DNA from: JAQVWU01 sp964628455
GTDB lineage: Bacteria; Bacillota; Clostridia; Oscillospirales; CAG-272
Assembly: GCA_964628455.1 (NCBI GenBank)
Contig: CAZVPD010000009.1
Location: forward strand, 1-44,842
Length of the DNA stretch: 44,842 nucleotides
Direction: 5' to 3'
Numbering within the stretch: position 1 is the first letter of the stretch; each line of letters starts with the position of its first letter. Shown piece after piece: positions 1-8,271 of this stretch. A model generated the notes under the pieces. The model was given only the letters and a program-made list of their open reading frames with translations. It was not told the DNA's origin and made no database searches. The position numbers and the translations under genes are program-made.

Positions 1-391
1 TCGGTATAAACGCGGTAAACGCCGTCATTATGAGCCGTTCTGTATTGAAATTCCTGTTCGACTTTATCGGAAAGCGTATATCCGTACGCTTTACAGGCTT
101 TTCTGACCATATTGATCCCGCCGAACGGATTTACCCCGCGTCGGAGCGGCCGGTCTGTCTGCAGACCGACGATGATTTCGGAATCTTTATCCAGGTATCC
201 CGCCCTGTAGTTTGTCAGAGAAGAAACCGTATGCGTATCGATGTCGAGAACACCNNNNNNNNNNTCGGGGTCGGACCGCAGAGGAAGGAATCGTCCCCTT
301 CATAGGGGCTGACATTGGTCTGAATAAAATCCCTTACGTTTATTTCGTTCTGCCAGACGCCCCCGTTGAAATCAAGCCATTGTTTTTTCAT
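1..391 (-). CDS. pflB: Pyruvate formate-lyase (formate acetyltransferase), N-terminal part
   Basis: Glycyl-radical enzyme that splits pyruvate with CoA into acetyl-CoA and formate in anaerobic fermentation. The visible protein starts MKKQWLDFNGGVWQ and continues with EINVRDFIQTNVSPYEGDD, then after the N run with IVGLQTDRP, NPFGGINMV and HNDGVYRVYT, all in the family's usual N-terminal order. The ATG at 391 follows a GGAGG site by a few bases. The catalytic cysteines and the glycyl-radical loop lie beyond the window edge, so only roughly the first 125 residues are seen. The ten Ns at 255-264 stand for missing sequence: the frames on the two sides do not join at that length, and homologues have about 20 residues here. 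Upstream are two notable inverted repeats (446-470 and 528-578). Identification is confident from the conserved N-terminus. Confidence 0.93.
255..264. other. Assembly gap (10 Ns) inside pflB
   Basis: A run of exactly ten Ns. The upstream reading frame of pflB has a codon boundary at 265, while the downstream frame starts at 254, so a literal 10-nt gap would break the frame. Family comparison suggests about 60 nt are missing. Treat as a placeholder of unknown length. Confidence 0.9.
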
Positions 392-445
392 CTCAGTCTT
401 TCCTCCGGGAAATCACGGTATGTTTCCGCACTTCTCAACGCTTGC

Positions 446-470
446 GAATACCGGATCCAATCCGGTATTC
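446..470. promoter_or_regulatory. Perfect 10-bp inverted repeat upstream of pflB
   Basis: GAATACCGGA at 446-455 and TCCGGTATTC at 461-470 are exact reverse complements separated by 5 nt. The element lies about 55 nt upstream of the pflB start, so it would be either an operator or a hairpin in the 5' leader. There is no T-run on the pflB side that would make it a standard terminator. Function is inferred from position only. Confidence 0.5.
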
Positions 471-527
471 GATACGAAACAAAAAAAGCCGCATTAAAAA
501 ATGCTGCCCAGACGGTCGGCTTATTCA

Positions 528-578
528 GATCATAATTCCACTGTGGTTATCCACAATTATCCGTCAGGAGTTATGATC
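528..578. repeat. Nested inverted repeat in the pflB upstream region
   Basis: Outer arms GATCATAATTCC (528-539) and GGAGTTATGATC (567-578) match at 11 of 12 positions. Inside them TGTGG (542-546) and CCACA (551-555) form a second palindrome that contains TTATCCACA, identical to the DnaA-box consensus. The structure lies 137-187 nt upstream of the pflB start. It could be a regulator-binding region, a transcript-end hairpin or a small intergenic repeat. The sequence alone does not decide. Confidence 0.4.
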
Positions 579-671
579 CGTCGATACATACAGTTTATCA
601 TAAAAACCGGCCGTTGTCAATCAATTTTAAAGGCAGCGCGGAAACAATACGGAAAGAATCGGAAAAAATTT

Positions 672-1079
672 TTATTCCGGAGAAACGTTACGGATGATCC
701 GCAATACCTCTCCCCGCGGCGGTTCTTCCCGCACGGGGTCGGGCCGGACAACACAGACGATCCTGCTTCCGACCGTGATCTCCGTATTGATGCCGGCGCC
801 CCATTCCGTTGTTTCACTGAAGCGCAGCCTGTATTCCGAACCTTTGCCGGGTATCTCGACCAGGACCAGCGCATCTTCTATTTCTTTGACAATTCCCGTG
901 ATTTCCGCAGGCAGGTCTTCCGGCGGGTCTTTCGCGGTGTCAGAAAAGGATACGGCAGGCGTTTCCGGGGACGCAGCTCCGGATGTCGCCGCAGATACTT
1001 TTTCTATATCTGCGGCGCATGATGCTGCCGTAAACAAAGCGATGAAAAGCGTTAAAAAGATCATCGTATATTTATTCAC
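672..1079 (-). CDS. Small putative lipoprotein of unknown function
   Basis: A 135-residue protein with a lipoprotein signal peptide: hydrophobic stretch from residue 6, then the lipobox-like TAASC, cysteine at about residue 21. A Thr/Ser/Pro-rich linker follows (to about residue 50). The C-terminal 80 residues look like a small beta-barrel: ITGIVKEIEDALVLVEIPG and then SRIVCVVRPDP, a pattern seen in OB-fold lipoproteins. Start is GTG at 1079, 8 nt after GGGAG. I do not recognise a named family. It sits alone between pflB and the GH28-like gene, both on the same strand. The lipoprotein call is sound; a function cannot be given. Confidence 0.7.
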   Translation of the reverse strand: MNKYTMIFLTLFIALFTAASCAADIEKVSAATSGAASPETPAVSFSDTAKDPPEDLPAEITGIVKEIEDALVLVEIPGKGSEYRLRFSETTEWGAGINTEITVGSRIVCVVRPDPVREEPPRGEVLRIIRNVSPE

Positions 1080-1192
1080 AGGTCATACTCCCCAAAATAT
1101 TCGTTGAGCAGTAAGACGCCGCGAAAACAGGCAGGTTCCATGCCGTATTCATTTTTTCAGACAGCCGGCCCGAACATCGTTTTGATCTGCTG

Positions 1193-1218
1193 ACCGCCGG
1201 CTAAGCGGGCGGTTTTTT
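1193..1218 (+). terminator. Hairpin with T-run at the end of the GH28-like gene
   Basis: ACCGCC (1193-1198) pairs with GGCGGT (1208-1213), and six Ts start at 1213 on the plus strand. It overlaps the stop codon of the minus-strand gene. No plus-strand gene ends here, so either it serves as a hairpin for the minus-strand transcript or it blocks antisense transcription. Confidence 0.4.
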
Positions 1219-2569
1219 AATCCGACAGGGCGTTTTCGATCATGCCGTATCCCGTTTTTCCGCCGGGAACCGGCAGCGGATACTCTTCGCTCAGCAAAAG
1301 GCGGTGCGCATGGGCCAGTGTTGCTATATCCCGGCATTTTTTGCCCGCAAAACGTATGTTTTTAAAACTTATGTTTTTTACGGTGCATATCAGGTCCGGA
1401 TCAAAGAGTTCCGTCCATTTTTCGGGATCCGGATCGCCCTGCGTCCAGACGGATGACTTCGGTCCGACATCCGTCAGGTGCATGCCTCGCCCGAGATATT
1501 CCGCCTCCGTCTCCGAAATGTTGATATTCTCGATGACGATATTCTCACAGTCGGCACATATTTCAAACAACGCGCTGATGCGCACCTCTCCGACCCCTTC
1601 GGTTTCGATCCTTGTAAGGTCCAGATCGGAGAAATGAATGTCTTTCAGGACGCCTGCGATTTCCGACCGGTCCGAAATACCGAGGCTCTTGTTATGGCAA
1701 TTCGGCTGCTGATACATTTTTACATTGTATATGCCTGTCATCCGGCTGAAGCTGCAGCTGCTGATCTCACAATCGGTTTTGCTGCCGTCCGGATACGTCT
1801 TGCGCCCGGGAAGCAGCCGTATCTCATCATGGACGCAGGAAAGATCCCGTACGAAAATATGATGGATCGGGCCGAAACTGACGGAGGACGAACACCAGTC
1901 CCACGCGTTCAGCGCTATAAAGTCATCTCCGGTCGTACCTTTCAATCCGCGTACGAGGCCGTAGGACGAAGGGCCGTTGATGTGCAGCCCGTCTTTTTTG
2001 TAACGGTCAAAGAACAGATTCCCGACTTCAAAGCAGCTGCACCCCGCAAGAAGCACCGCATACTGGTCCCCGTCGCTTATCGTCATGTTCCTGATGATCA
2101 GGTTATATACGCCGGAGAAAAAAAGAACGCCGAGGATCAGGTTTTTTTCACGGAATGTCCGGAAAACCGGATGACCGTCATACGGGCTCAGACTGCGGAC
2201 GGATCCGTCCCAGATACCGCCCTCAACGACAATATCGCGGTCGGTTCCGGCTGAAGATGCCCTTTCCATCCCGTTGACAGGATTGGCGTTGCGGAGCATA
2301 CAGCCGCCGCATCCGGATTCCATTCTGATAACGGTATCCTTGTGCACGGTCAGCCGGGTACCCGAACTCATCACGATCGGTTTTTTCAGATACAGCACCT
2401 CGGAGACATAAGGCACCTCAACGTTTTTATAGCGGTCAAGCGCATCGCTGATCACATCCGAAGCGCAGCCGCCGGTCAATTCCGAAACTTCCGGTCTGTG
2501 CGGCTCGGAATTCATCCTGTTCAGCGGCCTTAAGGAGGCAAGAATTTCATTTTCTTCGTTTATAACCAT
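1217..2569 (-). CDS. GH28-like parallel beta-helix protein
   Basis: A 450-residue protein with the repeat rhythm of a right-handed parallel beta-helix (alternating NIVIENINIS, LIIRNMTISDG, ISFKNIRFAG strands). It resembles glycoside hydrolase family 28 (polygalacturonase/rhamnogalacturonase) and related proteins. The segment DGLHINGPS followed by GTTGDDFIALN matches the place of the GH28 acidic motifs. The other hallmark motifs (G-H-G and R-I-K) are not clear, so the catalytic assignment is uncertain. I see no signal peptide, so it probably acts inside the cell on oligosaccharides. The ATG at 2569 follows AAGGTGA by 7 nt. It lies about 110 nt behind the glycosidase-like gene on the same strand and is probably co-transcribed. 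Alternative: an epimerase or lyase with the same fold. Confidence 0.7.
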   Translation of the reverse strand: MVINEENEILASLRPLNRMNSEPHRPEVSELTGGCASDVISDALDRYKNVEVPYVSEVLYLKKPIVMSSGTRLTVHKDTVIRMESGCGGCMLRNANPVNGMERASSAGTDRDIVVEGGIWDGSVRSLSPYDGHPVFRTFREKNLILGVLFFSGVYNLIIRNMTISDGDQYAVLLAGCSCFEVGNLFFDRYKKDGLHINGPSSYGLVRGLKGTTGDDFIALNAWDWCSSSVSFGPIHHIFVRDLSCVHDEIRLLPGRKTYPDGSKTDCEISSCSFSRMTGIYNVKMYQQPNCHNKSLGISDRSEIAGVLKDIHFSDLDLTRIETEGVGEVRISALFEICADCENIVIENINISETEAEYLGRGMHLTDVGPKSSVWTQGDPDPEKWTELFDPDLICTVKNISFKNIRFAGKKCRDIATLAHAHRLLLSEEYPLPVPGGKTGYGMIENALSD

Positions 2570-2678
2570 AAAGAAGTCACCTTTTTTTATATTATAATTT
2601 CAGGGAAAACCGGGCTGCGTAAAATATCCCTTCGGATGCGCAGCCGGGATAATCCCGACTCCCTTGCAAAAATGCGGT

Positions 2679-4769
2679 TCAGGCTTGCTCTCCGAACAGA
2701 TAAAATTTTCCTTCATACGGCTTTAAACATACCCTCACACCGTCACCGTCCGCCGCGGCGGGAACGATTTTACCGTCAAGCGGAGAAGCTTCGGAGGCAC
2801 GGCAGCCGTATTCTTCAACGGTCAGACGGCCGGTGAAATCTCCCGAACCCATGTTTGCCACAAATACTTCTTTTATACCGTCTCCGGTTATACGGGAGTG
2901 CGTCAATACGGAAGGCAGGTATGAAGTTCCGCCCGATTCCAGCTTTACGGGGCGCGGCAGAACCGGCAGGTCAAGGTCCGGGACGTTTTCCTTAAAAGAA
3001 GCAAACGCAAAATTCGGTCTGCCGGCGAAAGGTGAAAACAGGAGATCATATCCCCCGTCAAGCCCGGTATCGCGCGAATATTTCGGCATATCACCCGCGA
3101 AAACAACACCGACACCGGCATCGAGCAATTCTTTGATCCGGCCGGCTGTGCTTTCCGAGATATAAAGAGCGCCGGGGATCACAATGCAGCTGTAAGCACG
3201 GTCCTTATATTTCAGCATTCCCCCGCCGACGGTCCCGCTTTCCAGTATTTCGGCATCGATATAGTCGAAATCCGTCTGCCGTGCCAGAAGACCCCAGGAA
3301 CATGCGTAAAAAATCTGTTCCAGACGCCGGATCTCCGGAGAGTTGTCGATCTGACGAACATTGGTATTGACCTTATACAGAGCCCACATGGACGCTTCGG
3401 GATAGAACAGCGCGACACGGCTGTCCCGTTTGCCGATCCTCGCGAGATAACCCGCACGGGCGGTATAGGTGTTGAGCGTGCGGAGCTCATCGTCCGAATA
3501 CGGCTTGAAATTATAATAACTGGTAAAGTTGTTGATGCCGAGGGCGATATGCCAGTTGACCGAAGCAAAAATACATTCGATCCCTACATGCGTCCCTCTC
3601 ATCTGCGAGGTGTGATCGGAAAATTCGGTAAAAGTCTCCCGTTCCCCGTTCAAGTCCGCTATCGAAGCCAGCAGTCTCGCGATCGGGATGCATCCCGGAT
3701 TCATCAGGTCTTTCGGCTCGGAGTTGAGCTGGTCGATACCCGGCCAGTCCAGGCGCTTTGCGCTTTTCATCAGCGAACCGTAGTTATAGACATGTGCCTG
3801 AAGGCGTTCCTCTTCAAGCAGGTGGCCCGAGGATTTCATATGATGGGCATGGCACCAGTCCCGAATGGTGCCGAAGAAACCATCCGCCACGGTATCGCCG
3901 ATAAACTCCCAAAAATCGCAGCGCCTCTTCTTGTTTTCCGGACACAGATCGGTCACCGCAGCGACACAGGCCCTGTAAAAGGGATAGCCGTATTTATTTT
4001 CGAAATCCTCCGGATACGAACGAAGCCATGGCAGAAGCGGGAAGGTACCGCCTCTGATATACCATGAAATCAAAGAGGGTTCATCTGTAAAAAAAGCAAC
4101 GATGCTTTTGCCGAACTCATCTTTCAGAATTTCCGCATACTTTTCGTGTGTCACGGAAATAAATTCCGCGGCAGCCTCTTTATCGGACAGGCTTATATAA
4201 TTACGGGGTTCCGAATAGCTTTCGGTCGCATGGGTCCCGTCAAAAAGCCGGCGGGCTGACATCATAAAAAGATAGTACCGGCCGGCGGGCACATCGATGT
4301 AAAGCGCGCCGTTCTCCTGCTGGAAATGCGTGACATCCACAGCCTCTCCGCCTTCGGCGGGAAGCAGGAGCGCTTTATAAAGTCTGGTGTCGGGCGTGTC
4401 GGCGCGGTAAAAACACGGCCCTTCGATCATTCTCCAGTAATCGTAGCAATAAAGGCCTTCCGCGATATATTCCGGATGCCTTTCAACCACCACCGCTCCG
4501 GCGGTACCGGACGGGTAACCCTTTTCATCGTAGATCCAGGTATGCATCCCGCGCTTCGCAAAGCTGCGGAATCCTTTTTCGGTCCTCTCCCATTCCTCTT
4601 TGTCATCGGGAAAATGACGTCCGTAAGACACATTGCCCACAACGCCGGCAAAACCGAGGTTGTCATAATATTCCGCAATGTCGCGGCCGGACGCCATGCC
4701 CCCGTGAATGATCGGATAAATCGCATACCTGCGGTCGGGATTTTTAAATTTTTCCGAATAGCGTGACAT
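2679..4769 (-). CDS. Large TIM-barrel glycoside-hydrolase-like protein
   Basis: A 696-residue protein without signal peptide. WIYDEKGYPSG (near residue 80), FTDEPSLISWY (near 220) and RVALFYPEASMWALY (near 460) are spaced as in large uncharacterised bacterial glycosidase-like proteins distantly related to GH106/GH2-type enzymes. The FTDEPS glutamate is a plausible catalytic acid. A Rossmann-like segment (YSCIVIPGALYI) and a small beta domain ending in EGKFYLFGE follow. The start has GAGG 7 nt upstream and a promoter with 17-nt spacing at 4801-4829. Together with the GH28-like gene downstream it probably takes apart a plant or host glycan. Substrate unknown; the family call is by motif only. 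Confidence 0.62.
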   Translation of the reverse strand: MSRYSEKFKNPDRRYAIYPIIHGGMASGRDIAEYYDNLGFAGVVGNVSYGRHFPDDKEEWERTEKGFRSFAKRGMHTWIYDEKGYPSGTAGAVVVERHPEYIAEGLYCYDYWRMIEGPCFYRADTPDTRLYKALLLPAEGGEAVDVTHFQQENGALYIDVPAGRYYLFMMSARRLFDGTHATESYSEPRNYISLSDKEAAAEFISVTHEKYAEILKDEFGKSIVAFFTDEPSLISWYIRGGTFPLLPWLRSYPEDFENKYGYPFYRACVAAVTDLCPENKKRRCDFWEFIGDTVADGFFGTIRDWCHAHHMKSSGHLLEEERLQAHVYNYGSLMKSAKRLDWPGIDQLNSEPKDLMNPGCIPIARLLASIADLNGERETFTEFSDHTSQMRGTHVGIECIFASVNWHIALGINNFTSYYNFKPYSDDELRTLNTYTARAGYLARIGKRDSRVALFYPEASMWALYKVNTNVRQIDNSPEIRRLEQIFYACSWGLLARQTDFDYIDAEILESGTVGGGMLKYKDRAYSCIVIPGALYISESTAGRIKELLDAGVGVVFAGDMPKYSRDTGLDGGYDLLFSPFAGRPNFAFASFKENVPDLDLPVLPRPVKLESGGTSYLPSVLTHSRITGDGIKEVFVANMGSGDFTGRLTVEEYGCRASEASPLDGKIVPAAADGDGVRVCLKPYEGKFYLFGEQA

Positions 4770-4800
4770 GATTTTACCTCTTTCGGAGATCTGTTTTTAA

Positions 4801-4829
4801 TTATTATATAACGTCCGGACCGATTATGC
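4801..4829 (-). promoter_or_regulatory. Promoter of the glycosidase-like gene
   Basis: On the minus strand TTGCAT (4829-4824), 17 nt, then TATAAT (4806-4801), about 32 nt upstream of the start codon at 4769. A good sigma-A-type match. Confidence 0.7.
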
Positions 4830-4878
4830 AATACCTTTATCCCGATCCGAAGACATCCTTCCGTCAGACGGATCGTTA

Positions 4879-4907
4879 TTGACACGTTCATGAAAATATG
4901 ATAACAT
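4879..4907 (+). promoter_or_regulatory. Promoter of the zinc-ribbon gene
   Basis: TTGACA (4879-4884), 17 nt, TAACAT (4902-4907), about 45 nt upstream of the ATG at 4953, with GGGAG as ribosome binding site. It diverges from the glycosidase promoter at 4801-4829. Confidence 0.7.
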
Positions 4908-4952
4908 GGATTATATCCGAATAAACGACGTAAAAATAACGGGAGATAAAAT

Positions 4953-5867
4953 ATGCTGTGTAAAAAATGCGGACAGGATTTGCAGGACAATGCGAAATTC
5001 TGCCCTGCCTGCGGTCACCGCGTCCTGAAAGAAGCCGACCGGAAAGAAACCGGTTCCGCCGGGAGAAATAACATACTTCCCGCAATCCTGATTTCGATCA
5101 TCCTTATTCTCGGCGCGGCGGTCGTCTATCTGCTGTTTTTCAAACAGGACGCGCCCGATAAAGCAGGCGAATCCGTTACAGCCGGGAATTCAGACACCAT
5201 TGAATCCGCAGAGCCCGAACCGGGTCAGACAGAACCCTCAGGACCCGACCCGACGACCGTCGAGGGCGCATATGAAAGCGCTCTGGCCAAACTGAAGATC
5301 AAAACGGAAGACGCACCCGAAGCGGGGAAAGCGGAAGATTATAAAATCGTTTACGGCGAAGCGAATGAAGTCGATACCTCCCTGACAGAACGGGAACTCA
5401 ACGCTCTGGCCAATTACAACAGGCCGGGTTACGACTCCGTAAAAAATATTCAGATATCGATCAATGACGATAATACCGCCGATTTTTCGGCCGTCGTTGA
5501 CACACAGTATTTTATCGATGATATTCTGAGTAAAAGTCCGGACAGCAGCATGTCAAATCTGTTCCCGCTGATGATCTTCCTGCCGGATACGGTGGAAATT
5601 TCGGGGAATGCGGCATTCGAAATCAAAGACAATAAAATCGAAAATCTGGAAATGAGCCGGGTCACGTTTATGGGCATCGAAATACCGGCATCCATGTATT
5701 CCACACCCGAAAGCAAAGCCCAGATCATAACCGCAGCGGACGAAGCCCTGGCGAAAAGCACCGAAGAAAACGGCACATATCTGGACTCGGTAAAAATCCG
5801 GGACGGCGAACTGGCTATCAAAGGAGAGATTCCTTCTTCTCTGACATGGGAACCCGTAAATCCCTGA
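4953..5867 (+). CDS. Zinc-ribbon single-pass membrane protein
   Basis: A 304-residue protein. It begins with a zinc ribbon (Cys3, Cys6, Cys17, Cys20; CGQDLQDNAKFCPACG), then a basic segment, a transmembrane helix at about 42-64 (ILPAILISIILILGAAVVYLL), an acidic Pro/Thr-rich linker, and an extracytoplasmic domain of about 200 residues with no motif I recognise. Such N-terminal zinc ribbons joined to a membrane anchor are common in Bacillota, usually with unknown function. It has its own promoter and is closed by a near-perfect terminator at 5880-5919, so it is a single-gene unit. A sensory or regulatory role is possible but not shown. Confidence 0.75.
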   Translation: MLCKKCGQDLQDNAKFCPACGHRVLKEADRKETGSAGRNNILPAILISIILILGAAVVYLLFFKQDAPDKAGESVTAGNSDTIESAEPEPGQTEPSGPDPTTVEGAYESALAKLKIKTEDAPEAGKAEDYKIVYGEANEVDTSLTERELNALANYNRPGYDSVKNIQISINDDNTADFSAVVDTQYFIDDILSKSPDSSMSNLFPLMIFLPDTVEISGNAAFEIKDNKIENLEMSRVTFMGIEIPASMYSTPESKAQIITAADEALAKSTEENGTYLDSVKIRDGELAIKGEIPSSLTWEPVNP

Positions 5868-5879
5868 ATAAACACAACC

Positions 5880-5919
5880 GGCCGGAAACCGCGTCCATAC
5901 GCGGTTTCCGGCCTTTTTT
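5880..5919 (+). terminator. Intrinsic terminator, 14-bp perfect stem
   Basis: Arms 5880-5893 and 5900-5913 (GGCCGGAAACCGCG and its exact complement) with a 6-nt loop, followed by six Ts. It ends the zinc-ribbon gene and may also serve the convergent gene at 5925. Confidence 0.9.
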
Positions 5920-5924
5920 ACAAT

Positions 5925-7712
5925 TTATGATCCCGCCCTGAAGTTCCCGGTCAATTCGGCGGTCATCAAAGCCCTTCCGTAAAACCTCAGGCATTTCAGC
6001 CTGACGTTTTCATCGCCGGAAACCCGGAAGCTTTCCGCTCCGTTTACATGTCTCAGGTCTCTGCCGAAGCGTCCCCATCCGAATTGCCTGCAGCCGCCGT
6101 CACAGAACCGTCCGTCAGCGACAAACGAAACGACGCAGGGACCCGCGTCGATGACGATACCGATATGCTGCAGTCTGCCGCGGCGTATGATATCCGGTTC
6201 GGAGGTCCATTGGTTTACGGTCCTGCCGTCCCCGAACGTCACGCATATGCGGTTATCGGACGTTATCGCGGCGCGAAGCCCCCTTTGATCCGGCGTTACC
6301 GAATCAAGCAGCACCGCGTCGCGGCTTGTGCCGGATGTTTCAAACCACAACTCGGCCGTGATTCCGTTTCCGAGCCTTTTCGTCCCGTAATCCGCTCTTT
6401 GCGTGTCCCTCTCGAGGAAAGCCGGAAAGCGGGGGGCTTCGATAACGGCGGGTATATTTTCTTTATATTCCGCGAGCAGCCCGCGGCGTTCGACCTCAGA
6501 GATCTCCTCCGAATGAAAGAGCTTATCGAGAAAGACACGGTCGATCTTATGCACCCGCGCCGTGCTCTTTTCGGTTTCGGTGATATAAATATCCCCCCCG
6601 TCCTCCATCAGGTCGGGATAGCTGATCCTGACGTACGGGTCGGGGTGGTAAAGCAGGATCTCCGGCTGAGACCATTTTATAAGCCTGCCGTTCTCCCCGG
6701 GGACTTCCCGTCCGCAGGAGACCCAGACGGGATTTCTGTCATCGTACCCGGTCCCCCCGTGATTATGGAACCAGTACAGATATTTTCCGTTTGAACACTT
6801 CCATGCGAAGTTCGCCGCCCACGGATGCTTCATAAGCCGTCCGTCGGCATAGGACTTGTATTTTGGCGTTTCCCATGTTCTCCCCGAATCACGGCTGTAT
6901 GATTCAGCCGGATGCCCGTCGACCGTGCGGAAAACGGTATAGAAACTGCCGTCGCCCAATACACTGAAACTGTGTTCTTCCGCGATTCTCCCTCCGCCGG
7001 GGGGTGCCGTGATACCGGTATCGCCGTCCGGAAGGGTGTCCCATACCGCTTTTGCGGGATCCGTTTCGGAAAGAAGACTGCTGCTTTTCAACAGGACGCC
7101 CTGCGTGGAGGTAAAAAATCCGTTTCCGAATCCGCCCACCTTATGAAGGGGCACATACGCGGCGTCTTCGTGGACGAATGCCCGGCCGACGTTCCAGAAG
7201 TATCTCAGTTTTCCGCTGTCGGCATTCTGCCTGTCGATCTCAAACTCCCTGACGGGAATGTCATATCTCTTATCCGACCATGAACAGCCGCTGTCGTCGC
7301 TGTATTTAAAGACAAAATGGCCCAGCGAATCGACCCTTCCGCAATAACCGCCGGCAAACGGCGGGTCATCCGCTTTGACTTTTCTGATATTATCCGTGTT
7401 ATGATTGTAAAAAACAAAGATTCTGCCGGACGGGCTTTTCAGCAGCACCGCATACGAAGCTTCCCTTCCGTCAAATTCTTCGACAGCGACCGGCTTTGTC
7501 CATGTTTTCCCTTTGTCAAAGCTTTTCATCGAGGCGACATACTGACCGGCTTCACCCTCCCTGCCTGTCCCGGTCGTCAAAACGCACAGCCAGGACCCGT
7601 CGGGCGCCTTGATCAGGTACGGCTGGTCCGCGTAAAAAGCCGACGGTATCACCGAACCGTTTTCGATATTCCTCCGGTCGGATTCCGAAACCGCATGATC
7701 ATTCCGCTTCAT
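5925..7712 (-). CDS. BNR/sialidase-like beta-propeller protein with C-terminal LamG-like domain
   Basis: A 595-residue protein. The first 400 residues form a sialidase-type propeller with Asp-boxes at SFDKGKTWT, SDDSGCSWS and SRDSGRTWE. The last 190 or so residues (from about GNGITAELWFETSG) look like a concanavalin/LamG-type beta-sandwich. Exo-alpha-sialidases (GH33) usually carry an arginine in an R-I-P motif near the start; here the equivalent region reads ADQPYLIKAPDG, so sialidase activity is doubtful. No signal peptide is visible. The ATG at 7712 has GGAGGG 5-6 nt upstream. It faces the zinc-ribbon gene tail to tail. It may be another glycan-active enzyme of the propeller superfamily. 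Confidence 0.68.
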   Translation of the reverse strand: MKRNDHAVSESDRRNIENGSVIPSAFYADQPYLIKAPDGSWLCVLTTGTGREGEAGQYVASMKSFDKGKTWTKPVAVEEFDGREASYAVLLKSPSGRIFVFYNHNTDNIRKVKADDPPFAGGYCGRVDSLGHFVFKYSDDSGCSWSDKRYDIPVREFEIDRQNADSGKLRYFWNVGRAFVHEDAAYVPLHKVGGFGNGFFTSTQGVLLKSSSLLSETDPAKAVWDTLPDGDTGITAPPGGGRIAEEHSFSVLGDGSFYTVFRTVDGHPAESYSRDSGRTWETPKYKSYADGRLMKHPWAANFAWKCSNGKYLYWFHNHGGTGYDDRNPVWVSCGREVPGENGRLIKWSQPEILLYHPDPYVRISYPDLMEDGGDIYITETEKSTARVHKIDRVFLDKLFHSEEISEVERRGLLAEYKENIPAVIEAPRFPAFLERDTQRADYGTKRLGNGITAELWFETSGTSRDAVLLDSVTPDQRGLRAAITSDNRICVTFGDGRTVNQWTSEPDIIRRGRLQHIGIVIDAGPCVVSFVADGRFCDGGCRQFGWGRFGRDLRHVNGAESFRVSGDENVRLKCLRFYGRALMTAELTGNFRAGS

Positions 7713-7776
7713 ACATAACCCTCCGAATTATAAGCGCCGGCATACCCGCGCATGGACTTACATCGATTCCGTTTCC

Positions 7777-8175
7777 TCAGGCCTTCATCTGCGGGGAGAG
7801 CGGATTCAGCTGCATCATCTCGATACGGTTTCCGTCGGGATCCTTCACCCAGCACTGCCAGTTGGTATCCATCCCCTGGCTCGGTCCGGAATCCAGAGCT
7901 GTGCCCCTGCTTTTGATCCTGTCTGCAATCTCATGGATATCGTCAACCTCAAGGCAGAGATGCGAATAACCGGCCGAGGATTCGGTTCTTTCTTTGCCGC
8001 CGTAAAACAATTCGATAAACTGTCCCCGGCTAACCTTCAGGTATACGATCCAGGGCTCGCCGTCCGGCCTGTTCAGTTCAAATGCTTTTTCAAATCCCAG
8101 AACACCGCAGTAAAAACCGAGTGATTTTTCCATATCGCGAACCGTAAACGCCGCGTGAGCTATTCCCTTGATCAT
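7777..8175 (-). CDS. VOC-family (glyoxalase-like) protein
   Basis: A 132-residue single VOC module pair. It starts IKGIAHAAFTVRDMEKSLGFY and ends DPDGNRIEMMQLNP, the classic beta-alpha-beta-beta-beta signature. Candidate metal ligands are His7, the Glu in QFIELFYGG, the His in YSHLCLEVDD and the Glu in RIEMMQ, so a lactoylglutathione-lyase-like metalloenzyme is possible. The substrate cannot be read from sequence. RBS GGAGG is 8-9 nt upstream. It lies 96 nt behind the C45 lipoprotein gene and could be co-transcribed with it. Two other VOC/PhnB-like genes are in the window and are not close copies of this one. Confidence 0.82.
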   Translation of the reverse strand: MIKGIAHAAFTVRDMEKSLGFYCGVLGFEKAFELNRPDGEPWIVYLKVSRGQFIELFYGGKERTESSAGYSHLCLEVDDIHEIADRIKSRGTALDSGPSQGMDTNWQCWVKDPDGNRIEMMQLNPLSPQMKA

Positions 8176-8271
8176 TTTAAATACCTCCGTTTATTTATTC
8201 TTTGAATACGGCATCAGCCGTAGTGTATTTCTCCGCATCAAGATATCCTGTATCCGGCATGATATCAGGCT

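Noticed and set aside
547..555. TTATCCACA, a DnaA-box consensus, as a sign of a replication origin
   Set aside because: Only one copy; no cluster of boxes, no AT-rich unwinding element, no dnaA or dnaN nearby. More likely part of the nested palindrome.
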